A DNA stretch of 30,333 bases from Acidobacteriaceae bacterium (GCA_003140785.1 PLKY01000326.1:642-30974), one strand, 5' to 3'; positions 15,801 to 23,801 are shown, numbered from the stretch's first letter. The notes: a model not told the origin generated them from the letters alone. Translations and numbers: made by a program.

Positions 15801-16518
15801 CGTCTACGGAACCCGGCGTCTTCGTTGGAACACGACGGCTCTCTACGATCTGCCCTTCGGCCGTGGGAAGATGTTGGGCGGCAGCATGCCTCGCGTCGCC
15901 GACCTTGTCGTTGGAGGCTGGCGTTTATCTTCCATCCTTACCGTGCAGACAGGTCCGTACGAAACGCCTTACTTCCCCAGTGGCGAAGGCGACCCGTCGG
16001 GCACCGGCTCCGGTCTGAACGGCGAGGCTGGCAACGGTACTGGCACCTTCGACGGTGGCCACCGTGCGCAGCATCCTGACCAGCTCGTCGGCATCAGCAC
16101 CAATCCCGCCGGCAAGAATCGCTTGAACTGGACCAATGGTGCATCGTTTGCATGCCCCGGCGATCCAACCTGGACCGCGGGCAACAACTGCACCACCGGC
16201 GCCGGATTCGAACCGACTACCGGCACAGCCTTGAGTCCGAGTCCGCTGCCGATCGGCCGCTTCGGCAACAGCCAGGTCGGCTCGGTGGAAGGCCCCGGCC
16301 TTGTCAACCTGTCTGCTGGATTGAGCAAGAGCTTCGCCATCACCGAACGCCTTCGTGTTCGTTTCGAAGGCACGTTCACCAATGTTCTGAACCACACCAA
16401 CCTTGGCGACCCCAGCATGGACCTCAGTTCGAGCAGTTTCGGACAGATTCCTGCGAGCATCGGATCGGACTTCGGCGGCGCACGAACCGGCCAGGTCGCG
16501 GCGCGGATCGAATTCTAA
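12883..16518 (+). CDS. Oar-type TonB-dependent outer-membrane receptor
   Basis: This 1,211-aa protein is an outer-membrane receptor of the Oar-like family abundant in Acidobacteria. Residues 1-36 are a Sec signal peptide ending near HGHA. Residues about 38-125 form a carboxypeptidase-regulatory-like domain (GAIIGSVKDAAGAVIPNATVTL, then DYRFLDAKAGHYSLAVEAVGF). A plug domain follows at about 130-255 with VDVTVDGVTSK and VTTKGGTNTLHGTGFWYY. The rest is a 22-strand-type barrel rich in Asn, Gly and aromatic residues, ending in ARIEF with the terminal Phe needed for barrel assembly. No clear TonB box was seen, which is common in this family. The ligand is unknown; large plant or microbial polymers are typical guesses. 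AGGAGA precedes the ATG at 9-nt spacing. A terminator with a UUCG loop follows 22 nt after the stop, so the gene is probably its own unit. Confidence 0.92.
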   Translation: MFQRTHLFWQKLHRPLSGVLGLAFLLSLAGVHGHAQATQGAIIGSVKDAAGAVIPNATVTLTYTDEGTFRTLKSNGVGDYRFLDAKAGHYSLAVEAVGFEKWSATDVALEVRQELRVDATLSVGAVQQSVQVTGDSVSAIETDSPTISGTFTTDDADNLPVNTRASFSGTSAANIFSALPGVQAANSGNQVQFSVQGALPYQVDVTVDGVTSKNATGGVFIYDSFPSTESISEIRADGVLANAEFGDPGQIVVTTKGGTNTLHGTGFWYYQSSAFDAIAYTYPTTVAKPSVHGNTFGGSVGGPVVIPHLYNGHNKSFFFGTYEGWRHPAQETLLEKVPSTLMKQGNFSKYNATGFTGLNNPFTGGSYGTAIPQGSLSQIALNTLKQFYPDPNIGDPTAYTDNGVANWQANVDDSGHSDQFDIRGDQYFGSNQKFLLWGKFTWKNFPIGNPEILLVPSGLNNSQNRAMKVDTNWIIKPNLINEGGFGFTRYTQGASNSFNGLAFTNAQGWQGLQNLFYNGIPEMDFNHIQNLNADRLTSLTRSFTYDYSDTLIWTKGNHTLKFGTDIQHLEAITPLGFNGSDNYGTYQFNTSGSEGMFTGVDFADFLLGLPNQTFYDVVRQDNDGLSNHYHFFSQDEWKINPNLTLSYGVRYELHPGYSDRYGDIGNFDPSVPLAGRVIYPQGKESLLAQGFLASANACDADGINTTNSATVNGAPCMQVQGNSTAGYPGGLKKYPHLRFMPRFGFAYRPFGDDKWAIRGGFGMYNINMLGSSFYSLTGTVQAYTQNFTNTYNPATHAIGYQWPAIDQGSGGNGCTTCYGSDYFGTANSTNWKDPYTEQWSLGVDHDFGSGYAARISYIGSETHQLVWAPDENTLPYSTTVSAFNAPISSRLFPNWGRINTRATGANESYHSLQLETSHRLQQGLEYHSEFTWAKALADDQGPYGSAATGDGFAGEGGGERSTSVLDRHVDFGNVYGTRRLRWNTTALYDLPFGRGKMLGGSMPRVADLVVGGWRLSSILTVQTGPYETPYFPSGEGDPSGTGSGLNGEAGNGTGTFDGGHRAQHPDQLVGISTNPAGKNRLNWTNGASFACPGDPTWTAGNNCTTGAGFEPTTGTALSPSPLPIGRFGNSQVGSVEGPGLVNLSAGLSKSFAITERLRVRFEGTFTNVLNHTNLGDPSMDLSSSSFGQIPASIGSDFGGARTGQVAARIEF

Positions 16519-16540
16519 GACACAACTGCTATCCCTTTGC

Positions 16541-16575
16541 CGGCGCGGACCTTCGGGTTCGCGCCGCTTTTCTTG
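16541..16575 (+). terminator. Intrinsic terminator with UUCG tetraloop after the receptor gene
   Basis: An 11-bp stem, 16541-16551 against 16556-16566 with one G-T pair, closes a TTCG tetraloop (16552-16555) and is followed by CTTTTCTT. This is a standard Rho-independent terminator placed 22 nt after the receptor stop codon. Confidence 0.85.
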
Positions 16576-16673
16576 CGGGCGGACGAGCGGCTTCCAATCA
16601 GTTACCAAAAAATGCTTCTCGCATCCGTACTCGCACCTTTAAACTTGCGTCCATCCTTGCGGAGCCTCTCTCG

Positions 16674-19079
16674 ATGCGTCTTCGACTCCTGTTCTTTGCT
16701 GCTTCCATTCTCCTCATCGCTGCAGAAAGCTCCTTCGCCCAGGTGCGCCGCGCATTGTTGATCGGCATCAACACCTATCAGCCTTCGCAGACTACTGCGC
16801 AACATCCCACGGGCTGCACCGGCGGTCGCTGCGATCTTCCCGTCTTTGAGAACCTCGACGGCGCCCTCAACGATGTCGCCGCGATGCGCGATCTCCTCGT
16901 GAGCCCCAAGTTCGGCTTCCCTCCCGCAGTGGTTGCGGTCCTCACCGATCCCTCGCTCCCCCCTTCGCAGCTTCCCTACGTCACTCTGCCCGCCACACAA
17001 ACCACGCACGACGGCATCCTCGCCGCCATGCAGAAGTACATCGTCGATGAGCCCCATCGCGGCGACACCGTCGTCCTCTACTACGCCGGCCACGGCTCGC
17101 TGCGCCTCAACAGCCAGGGCAACAAGCTCAGCCTCATGGTGAATGGCAAACAGGTTCACGCCGATAGCACCCTCGTTCCCGCGGATGCGTGGACCGGCGG
17201 CTACGACGTGCGCGATCGCGAGATGACGCGCATCTTCAACGCGGCTCTCGATAAAGGAGTGAAGCTCACCGTCATCCTCGATAGCTGCCACAGCGGCGCA
17301 TTCACACGCGGAATTCCCCTCGGCCCGAAAGTCCGCGAGCGCATGCTGCCCTACGATCCGCGCGACATCAATGAAGCGCCGGATCAGTCCAATGCACAGC
17401 CGAAGCCTGCGCCAGCCGAGCGCACCGACAATCCCGCATTGATCTTCTCCGCCGCCCAACAAGATCAAACCGCGAAAGAATCGCCCACTACAGCGAGTGT
17501 CTCGGAAGCGCACGGCGCCTTCACTGCCGCATTGATCAAGGCTCTTGAAGTTCTTCCCGCCGACGCGCCTGCTTCCCTGGTTTATCAACAAGTCAACGCT
17601 GAACTCGAAGGCAACGGCATCGCCGACCAAACTCCCTCGCTCGACGCAGCCAGTGCGCGCCGCCAACAGCCTCTCTTCGGTGGAACTACGGCACAAGCCG
17701 GCAAACTGCGCGCCGCCATCATTGCAACAGAAGATGACGGCAGCGTAGTCCTCGACACCGGGCGCCTCGCGGGCATCGGACCCGGCAGCACCTTCGTCTC
17801 CTTCGGCGTCGAAGACAAAAACAAAGTCGTCACGCTCAACGTGACGGAGCTCGATGGAATTGCCCACGCGAAAGCCACCATCGCAGCCCCCGCCAATTCT
17901 CACGTAACTGTCGGACAAGTCTTCGAACTCGACAAATGGGCTCCCGCACCCACCGACCCTCTCCACTTCTGGATCTGGCCTTCCACCATTGCGCAGGCCG
18001 ACCTTCAGAAAGCTATTGCCCAGATCCGCGTCTCGGGAATCGACACAGTCGCCGATCCTGCCGAGCAACCCTGGACGCACATCCTGCTTTGGAACAGCGA
18101 CAACTGGATTCTTCAACGCGCCGGAGACACCGATGCCGTGGAGCTCGGTTGGACGCTCACGGCAAACAAGCTCAAACAGTATGTGCCACCGGGCGCGAAG
18201 GTCTGGGTTAACCTTCCGCCTTCGCAGGAACTCGGCGGCAAGCTCAATCTCCACGAACAAGCCAGCATGGTCCTGGGTGTCGGCGACGTCGCCAGCGCCG
18301 ACTACGTGCTTACCGGAACCCTCACCACTGATGGCCCCGCCTGGGCCTGGTATCACAAAGCCGAATTCGAAAAAGGTCCACCCGACGCCAACGCGCCGCG
18401 CCACAGTCCCGGCTGCTCTTCTACGTCAAACTACCCAGTGCGCACGGACTGGGTTCCCATCGCCGATTTATCAGCTCTGCCCGACGCGGCCGGCAAGCTC
18501 AACGACTATGCCACGCGCCTCGCCAAGCTGGCGGGTTGGCTTCGCCTGCCTTCCAGTCCGGGCGCATCGGACGATGACTACTATCACCTCGGCTTTATGC
18601 GCGTGACCGATCAGTCCCTACTTGGCGAAGGCCAGTCCGCGCAGCAGGGCGACCAGTTGAAGCTGGTCCTCACCTCTTCTTCGCGTGTGCTGCAAAAGCG
18701 CTGGGTCTATATCCTCGACATCGACTGCCACGGCCAAGGCAGCCTTCTTTATCCGCTCAATTACTCTGAGAATCGATTTCCCAACGATGCCAACGATCAG
18801 CGCCAGATTGTGCTGCCCGGCGGCCCAACGCTGACAGTCGGTGCGCCCTTCGGCCTCGACACCATTCTGCTCGTCAGCACCAGCGAACCACTTTCGGACC
18901 CCTACAGCCTCAACTTCAAGGGCGTCGCAACCCGCGGCATCGGTCAGCCCCAGTCGCCGCTCGAGCGACTCCTTTCAAGCGCCAGCAGCGGCACGCGCGG
19001 CCTCGACCTGCAGGAAGTCCCGACTAACTGGGCGGTCAGCATCAGCGGGCTACAGAGCGTCCCCGCGCCAACACCATGA
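16674..19079 (+). CDS. Exported caspase-family peptidase with C-terminal DUF4384-like domain
   Basis: This 801-aa protein starts with a Sec signal peptide (residues 1-22, core LLFFAASILLIAA, cleavage after SSFA). A peptidase C14 (caspase/metacaspase) domain follows at about 25-330: VRRALLIGINTYQ opens the fold, the catalytic histidine is H140 in LYYAGHGS, and the catalytic cysteine is C205 in ILDSCHSGA. After a long middle region, residues about 645-745 resemble DUF4384: GDQLKLVL, a WVYILDIDCHGQGSLLYP strand pair and a TLTVGAPFGLDTILLV ending. Caspase plus DUF4384 fusions are known in exported bacterial proteins. The frame is open to 16152 upstream, but that part overlaps the receptor gene in another frame and is spurious; the ATG at 16674 begins the signal peptide and has GGAG 11 nt ahead. 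Substrate unknown; Arg/Lys-specific cleavage is usual for metacaspases. Confidence 0.88.
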   Translation: MRLRLLFFAASILLIAAESSFAQVRRALLIGINTYQPSQTTAQHPTGCTGGRCDLPVFENLDGALNDVAAMRDLLVSPKFGFPPAVVAVLTDPSLPPSQLPYVTLPATQTTHDGILAAMQKYIVDEPHRGDTVVLYYAGHGSLRLNSQGNKLSLMVNGKQVHADSTLVPADAWTGGYDVRDREMTRIFNAALDKGVKLTVILDSCHSGAFTRGIPLGPKVRERMLPYDPRDINEAPDQSNAQPKPAPAERTDNPALIFSAAQQDQTAKESPTTASVSEAHGAFTAALIKALEVLPADAPASLVYQQVNAELEGNGIADQTPSLDAASARRQQPLFGGTTAQAGKLRAAIIATEDDGSVVLDTGRLAGIGPGSTFVSFGVEDKNKVVTLNVTELDGIAHAKATIAAPANSHVTVGQVFELDKWAPAPTDPLHFWIWPSTIAQADLQKAIAQIRVSGIDTVADPAEQPWTHILLWNSDNWILQRAGDTDAVELGWTLTANKLKQYVPPGAKVWVNLPPSQELGGKLNLHEQASMVLGVGDVASADYVLTGTLTTDGPAWAWYHKAEFEKGPPDANAPRHSPGCSSTSNYPVRTDWVPIADLSALPDAAGKLNDYATRLAKLAGWLRLPSSPGASDDDYYHLGFMRVTDQSLLGEGQSAQQGDQLKLVLTSSSRVLQKRWVYILDIDCHGQGSLLYPLNYSENRFPNDANDQRQIVLPGGPTLTVGAPFGLDTILLVSTSEPLSDPYSLNFKGVATRGIGQPQSPLERLLSSASSGTRGLDLQEVPTNWAVSISGLQSVPAPTP

Positions 19080-19252
19080 CCGCCGGCGATACGCAATTTC
19101 AGTTCACGAGTGATGATTCGGTGTGCGCGCCCATCAACGCTCTGGCGCAATCGTCCGTTTGGGGGTATGCTGTTTCCACTTCCGCGCTATTCGCACATAG
19201 TTACTCCCCAATCGCTTTCACCCATAACTGCAAGAAGCGAGGTTAAGCGAAC

Positions 19253-20446
19253 ATGTCAGTCTCCCGACGCCGCTTTGTCGGCAATGGCCTTGCCATCGGC
19301 CTGCTTTCATCCCTTTTGCCACCGGAAGCCGCCGAAGCACTCTCGCAGCAATCCGGCGCAACCCCGGATCCGGCCGACACTCCCCACGATTCCTTCGATT
19401 TCTGGAGCGGCTTTTACGACGAAGTCAATCCGCACAGTTCGAGCTATGGCACCGCAGGTCGCGGCGCCACCGGTGGTCTGCCTGACCCGACCCTACAAAC
19501 GCAATATCTGCATTACAAGCCGGATGATGCAAAATTGCGCTACGCAACCGACATCTCAAAAGATGAGTTGCTCGACCATGACGGCGATGTCGCGGTCAGC
19601 ATCATGCTGTCGCAATTCCGCCCCGGCTCCGGCGACCAATCGGAAAAGGCTTCGCAGCTGCGCGTCGATGCCACGCAGACCAGTCCGTTGATGAATCTGT
19701 TTGCGCCGTTGGCATGGACGGCAATTGCATCGATCGCGCCCAATAATGCGGGAAAGATTCCCAGCCTCGATCAGCTCGGATTCAAGTCCGATCAGGCGAC
19801 CTCGTCCACCAGCCATATCCTGCTCACCAGCGGCACAGGAAAGATGGCCGTCAACATCTCGCGCGCGCCCAATGACTCCGGCTTTCTCAAAGTTCTCAAA
19901 GTCATGATGACCGGCCTCAAAGTCGTGGCCCCCATGGTCACTCTGCCTGCCATCAGCACCCCCGCGCTCAATGCGTTCAGCGAAGCGTTTGCCTATTGGG
20001 AAGATCGCACCCGGTTCATCATGAATGGCAACCTTGTGAATGCCATCGCCACACAGCAAGCGATGGCCAACCCCGAACACGAATCTACTTATATCGGTCT
20101 GATCTCCGGCGACTATGTGATGGTCCCGCAGAAGCACACCGACGAGCTCGCCAGTCAGTTACCGAATCTGGACCTGGCGCAAGGTTACCTTGTGCGGAAA
20201 GATGCCGATAAAAACCTTCCCGTATCCAAGCGCGCAGAAACCGCCATTCCGGGCGTAACCTATGCCACGATGCATATCGCGGTCAGCGCGTTGAACTCGC
20301 AATCCGGCCTGACCAAATCCTCCGACTCGTCCGACAGCGGAAGCGGCGGAGGATCCTCAACCAAGGAAGGCAAGAAAAAGAAACCTGCTTCTGGAAGCGG
20401 AAGTGGTTCGGGATCGAGCTCTGGCACGGGCTCAAAACCAGGATAG
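19253..20446 (+). CDS. Tat-exported protein of unknown function with Gly/Ser-rich tail
   Basis: I do not recognise this 397-aa protein. Residues 1-30 are a twin-arginine signal: SRRRFVGNG, then the hydrophobic GLAIGLLSSLLP and an Ala-Glu-Ala cleavage region, so it should be exported folded. The mature part (about 32-350) has a short acidic-aromatic opening DSFDFWSGFYDEV and a middle segment around FLKVLKVMMTGLKVVAPMVTLPA that could be an amphipathic helix or buried core. The last 50 residues are low complexity, almost only Ser, Gly and Lys, with a KKKK cluster. GAGG lies upstream of the ATG at 19253. A TATGCT at 19166 could be its own promoter; otherwise it is read through from the caspase gene 173 bp upstream. 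The pairing with the exported caspase suggests a partner or substrate, which is inference from position. Confidence 0.75.
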   Translation: MSVSRRRFVGNGLAIGLLSSLLPPEAAEALSQQSGATPDPADTPHDSFDFWSGFYDEVNPHSSSYGTAGRGATGGLPDPTLQTQYLHYKPDDAKLRYATDISKDELLDHDGDVAVSIMLSQFRPGSGDQSEKASQLRVDATQTSPLMNLFAPLAWTAIASIAPNNAGKIPSLDQLGFKSDQATSSTSHILLTSGTGKMAVNISRAPNDSGFLKVLKVMMTGLKVVAPMVTLPAISTPALNAFSEAFAYWEDRTRFIMNGNLVNAIATQQAMANPEHESTYIGLISGDYVMVPQKHTDELASQLPNLDLAQGYLVRKDADKNLPVSKRAETAIPGVTYATMHIAVSALNSQSGLTKSSDSSDSGSGGGSSTKEGKKKKPASGSGSGSGSSSGTGSKPG

Positions 20447-20496
20447 GTTGTGCGAACGGGCCATACCCAAGTAATTGGTCTTTGCGGCCGGGTGAC

Positions 20497-21279
20497 CTAG
20501 ACCGTCGCCTTCGTAGCTCCGGTAGAAACGCCGCCATCCACCAGGAGCGTCTGGCCCGTCACGTAGCGGCTCGACTCCGAGGCAAGAAAAACAACCGCTC
20601 CGTCCAGATCGTCGGGCCGTCCCGGCCGCTTTACGGGAATGCGATCCGTGATGTATTCAACCCACGCGGCATTTTCATAAAGCACCTGGTTCTGTTTCGT
20701 CTTGAACCAGCCCGGCGCAAGGCAATTCACCGTCACCCCGTGCCTGCCCCAGTCGTCGGCCAGGCTCATCGTCAGCTGCTTTATGCCGCCGCGGCTCGCG
20801 CCATAAGGCGCTAACCCCGCAAATCCCGCAACGCTGGTCACTGACCCGATATTGATGATGCGGCCATAGCCGCGCTCGATCATCCCGCGCGCCACCGCCT
20901 GCGCCACAAAAAACGACCCACGAAGATTCGTGTCGAGAATCGTGTTCCAGTCGTCCCAGGTCACATCGAGCGCGGGCTTGCGAATATTGCATCCCGCGTT
21001 GTTCACCAGGATGTCGATCTTACCGAAATGCTCCTCAATCGCGGCGACGGCTTGCTGAATGCTCCGATGGTCCCGCACGTCGAGCCCCGTCGAGAAAGTC
21101 TTGCGACCAAGCGCCTCAATCTCGCGCGAGAAATCGTGCAGCGTGCTGCTTTCCCGGCTGGTCATCGCAAGGTCCGCGCCGGCTTTCGCAAGCGCTCGCG
21201 CGAAATACTGTCCCAGGCCACGGCTTGTCCCGGTCACCAGCGCAACTTGCCCGGATAAATCAAATAATGAATCGCCCAT
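20497..21279 (-). CDS. Short-chain dehydrogenase/reductase, gluconate-5-dehydrogenase/KduD-like, with YxxxR
   Basis: This 260-aa cytoplasmic NAD(P)-dependent oxidoreductase has the classical SDR pattern: cofactor motif TGTSRGLG (16-23), NNAG (93-96), catalytic Ser146 in NIGSVTS and Tyr159. The usual YxxxK reads PYGASRGG, so the catalytic lysine is Arg163 (codon cgc). The C terminus has VTGQTLLVDGG, typical of the gluconate 5-dehydrogenase and 2-deoxy-D-gluconate 3-dehydrogenase branch. It would oxidise a hydroxyl of a sugar acid or reduce the ketone. AAGGAT stands 8 nt before the ATG. It is the last gene of an apparent operon with the zinc dehydrogenase 11 nt upstream and the MFS transporter beyond, which together suggest uptake and two-step oxidation of a sugar acid or polyol. 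Confidence 0.85.
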   Translation of the reverse strand: MGDSLFDLSGQVALVTGTSRGLGQYFARALAKAGADLAMTSRESSTLHDFSREIEALGRKTFSTGLDVRDHRSIQQAVAAIEEHFGKIDILVNNAGCNIRKPALDVTWDDWNTILDTNLRGSFFVAQAVARGMIERGYGRIINIGSVTSVAGFAGLAPYGASRGGIKQLTMSLADDWGRHGVTVNCLAPGWFKTKQNQVLYENAAWVEYITDRIPVKRPGRPDDLDGAVVFLASESSRYVTGQTLLVDGGVSTGATKATV

Positions 21280-21290
21280 GAATTCGATCC

Positions 21291-22322
21291 TTACGGTTGC
21301 AACACAACCTTCAGCAGCCCCGGCTCTCTATCGTAGAGCCGTTGAAACCACGAGGCTCCCTCCTCAAGCGGCGCTACTGCCGAAACGAGGCGCTCCACGC
21401 GAATCTTGCCACTCGCCATCATCGCGATGCACTCCGGGTATTCGCCGCACGACGCGCACGACCCTTGCAGCCGAATCTGCCGCGAGACCACCGATTGCAG
21501 CGCGAGTTCAATCTTGGGCGCAACATTACCCACCAGCGTCACCGCTCCCCCCTTCCGCACGCTTTCCACGGCAAGGCCGATGGCATCCGTGATGCCGACG
21601 CACTCCAGCGCAACATCCGCTCCGCGTCCCGTAGTGCGCTTCTGAATCTCCGCGACAACATCCTGCTTCTTCGAATTGAATGTCTCGGTCGCACCAAGCT
21701 GCCGTGCCAGCTCCAACCGCGTATCATCTACATCGACAACAAACACCCTCCCGGCACCCGCCTGCCGCACCGCCTGCAATGTCAGCAGCCCAATCATGCC
21801 GGAGCCAACCACAACGGCCGTGTCTCCCGGCTCAATCGGCGTCAGCGACGCGCCATGCACAGCCACCGATACAGCCTCAATCAGCGCGGCATGAGAAAAC
21901 GGCATCGTCTCCGGCAACGGATACGCAATCCGCGCGGGCACCGCCACATACTCCGCGAACGCCCCCATTCTGCGAAATAGCGGCGTCGAAACCCCAATCA
22001 CCTCGCGCTCTTCGCAGAGATTGATTTGTCCCCGCTGGCAATAAAAACACTTCCCGCAATAGACCGTTGAATCGAATGTCACGCGATCGCCGGCACGGAA
22101 ATTCGCGACAGCAGCGCCCACAGACTCCACAATCCCCGCGGCCTCATGCCCCATCACGATCGGCGGGATGCGGCGGCCCGTGCTGCCATCGAAGCCATGC
22201 ACGTCGCTCCCGCAAATGCCACACGCCTTGATGCGAATCAGCAGTTCGTCTTCCGCCGGCTGCGGCACCGGCACGTCTTCCATCTCGAGATGCTTATACG
22301 AAGAAAGAACCAGTGCCTTCAT
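21291..22322 (-). CDS. Zinc-dependent alcohol dehydrogenase (sorbitol/threonine dehydrogenase-like, MDR family)
   Basis: This 343-aa cytoplasmic enzyme is a medium-chain dehydrogenase. The catalytic zinc site is seen in ACGICGSD (C37) and GHEAAG (H59, E60). The structural zinc loop has four cysteines, C89, C92, C95 and C103, in CGKCFYCQRGQINLC. A Rossmann motif VVVGSGMIGLL follows near 165-180 with an acidic residue (VDVDD) after the second strand, which suggests NAD over NADP. The best-fitting relatives are polyol, galactitol-phosphate and L-threonine dehydrogenases. The frame is open to 22373, but the ATG at 22322 begins the conserved MKALVL start and has GGAG at good spacing. It lies between the MFS transporter (98 nt upstream) and the SDR (11 nt downstream) and is probably co-transcribed with both. 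Confidence 0.88.
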   Translation of the reverse strand: MKALVLSSYKHLEMEDVPVPQPAEDELLIRIKACGICGSDVHGFDGSTGRRIPPIVMGHEAAGIVESVGAAVANFRAGDRVTFDSTVYCGKCFYCQRGQINLCEEREVIGVSTPLFRRMGAFAEYVAVPARIAYPLPETMPFSHAALIEAVSVAVHGASLTPIEPGDTAVVVGSGMIGLLTLQAVRQAGAGRVFVVDVDDTRLELARQLGATETFNSKKQDVVAEIQKRTTGRGADVALECVGITDAIGLAVESVRKGGAVTLVGNVAPKIELALQSVVSRQIRLQGSCASCGEYPECIAMMASGKIRVERLVSAVAPLEEGASWFQRLYDREPGLLKVVLQP

Positions 22323-22420
22323 GTCTTCTCCATCCTTCGCAGGCTGCGGCGTCCAGCCAAATTCGCTCCGCACATTGCTTCCCCTTCATTCTAAGCACCC
22401 GCACGCCGACTGCGCTTGCC

Positions 22421-23767
22421 TCACAGAATAGCGTTCGCCGCAGCCCGCTCCCGCTTCGCCGGCTCAATCCTTCCCAGCAGAAAGATGTATGCGCCGATGC
22501 CGATCGCAAGATAGATCCCCGCGATTCCAAAGACCCACGCCACCTGGTGCGCTGCAAACAGGTATCCGGTGATCGTCGACGCCGCAATCCCCGAAACCTG
22601 ATTTGAAAAATTCATGATGCCGCCCACGCGTCCCACATTGTTCCGGCTCGCAATCAGCGCGGGCACCGACCAGCCAACCGGCGCCGCTGCCGAAAGCCCG
22701 CCGATCGAGATGCTGATCCAGATCAAAGCCTGCGTGGCATTGTGCGCATGGGCCGCGCCCAGTATCCCAAGCCCAAACATCGTACCGCCAATCAGAACAG
22801 CCTGCCGCACACGGCTCGCATCGTAGCCGCGCCGAATGAGCGAATCCACCAGCCAGCCACCCACCGCCAGGTCGCCGAACGTCGCCACCAGCCACGGAAG
22901 GCTCGTATAGAGAAATGAGTGATACGCGTCGATATGCAATGCCAGCGTGAGATAACTCGGCAACCACGCGAGCAAAAGATAAAACACGTAGTTGTAGGAG
23001 CCGAATCCGATGGCTAGCCCCAGCACTTTGCGCTGCCCCAGCAGATAGCTCAAGGATTCCGGCTCGCCCGTCGCAGCATTGTGCGCATCGGATCTCCGCG
23101 TCGCTGCAGCAATCGCGAGCCGATCCGCTGCACTCAAAGACGAATCCTCTTCGGGATCGCGGTAGACCTTCCAGAACAGCAGAAAGTAGCCCAGGCTGAT
23201 CAAGCCCGTCAGAGCAAAACTCCAGCGCCATCCAATCTTCAGCAGAATGATTCCCAGCAGAGGAACGCCGAGCACCGATGAGAACTTGGCAGCTGAATCG
23301 AAGATCGCGGTGGCGAAGCCTCGCTTCGTGGCCGGAAACCAAAGGCCGATCGCCTTGGCATTCGCAGGAAACGTCGGTGCCTCTCCCACGCCCAGCAGGA
23401 ACCGCGCCGCGAACAAACTCGGGATCCCTGGCGCCACCGACGCGCAGAACGATGCCAGGCTCCAGATCAGCGTGCTGATCCGCCCCACGCGCCGCACGCC
23501 GAACTTGTCGAGCAGCACCCCCACCGGCAATTGGCAAAGCGCATACGTCCAGTTGTACGCGCTGGAAAGGTAGCCGAATGCAATGTTCGAAATGCCGAAC
23601 GCGGCGATGAGCGACTCGTGCGAAACCGAAAGATTCACGCGGTCGAAATAGTTGACCAGGACGCCGAGACCCAGCAGGAACGCGATCTGCCAGCTACGTC
23701 TCGGCAATCGCGCCGGCTCATGTTCCAGTGATTGGCTCAATTCATCCCCGCCCCCGGTCTCACTCAC
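22421..23767 (-). CDS. MFS transporter, anion:cation symporter (ACS) family, sugar-acid type
   Basis: This 448-aa inner-membrane protein has about 12 predicted membrane helices and opens with the ACS-family signature NYFDRVNLSVS, where hexuronate, galactonate and glucarate transporters have NYxDRxxLS. The loop 2-3 motif reads LLDKFGVRRVGR, and a VGEAPTFPANAKAIGLWFP stretch is typical of the same family. It would import a carboxylated sugar with protons, feeding the two dehydrogenases downstream. The start is a GTG at 23767 with no Shine-Dalgarno sequence; it lies 5 nt after a CAAAAT hexamer that has TTGACA 17 bp upstream, so a leaderless start is likely. The gene opens the catabolic operon and lies 50 nt after the stop of the sigma-54 response regulator, on the same strand. 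Confidence 0.88.
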   Translation of the reverse strand: MSETGGGDELSQSLEHEPARLPRRSWQIAFLLGLGVLVNYFDRVNLSVSHESLIAAFGISNIAFGYLSSAYNWTYALCQLPVGVLLDKFGVRRVGRISTLIWSLASFCASVAPGIPSLFAARFLLGVGEAPTFPANAKAIGLWFPATKRGFATAIFDSAAKFSSVLGVPLLGIILLKIGWRWSFALTGLISLGYFLLFWKVYRDPEEDSSLSAADRLAIAAATRRSDAHNAATGEPESLSYLLGQRKVLGLAIGFGSYNYVFYLLLAWLPSYLTLALHIDAYHSFLYTSLPWLVATFGDLAVGGWLVDSLIRRGYDASRVRQAVLIGGTMFGLGILGAAHAHNATQALIWISISIGGLSAAAPVGWSVPALIASRNNVGRVGGIMNFSNQVSGIAASTITGYLFAAHQVAWVFGIAGIYLAIGIGAYIFLLGRIEPAKRERAAANAIL

Positions 23768-23801
23768 AACCGATTTTGGATTCGCGATCCGACCATGTCA
23801 A
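23768..23801 (-). promoter_or_regulatory. Sigma-70-type promoter of the MFS-dehydrogenase operon
   Basis: On the minus strand TTGACA (23801-23796) and CAAAAT (23778-23773) are exactly 17 bp apart. The -35 is perfect and the -10 matches four of six. The -10 ends 5 nt before the GTG start of the transporter, so the transcript would begin at or within a base or two of the start codon. The whole promoter lies in the 50-bp gap after the response regulator gene. Confidence 0.65.

Noticed and set aside
16152..16673. N-terminal extension of the caspase frame into the receptor gene
   Set aside because: The extension overlaps receptor coding sequence and a terminator; the signal peptide begins at 16674.
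16602..18404. 600-codon open frame on the minus strand opposite the caspase gene
   Set aside because: The opposite strand has intact caspase catalytic motifs and a signal peptide; the antisense translation shows no family motif.
20479..20505. GGTCT/AGACC pairing as a terminator between the convergent Tat-protein and SDR genes
   Set aside because: Only 5 bp with a 17-nt loop and no T-tract.
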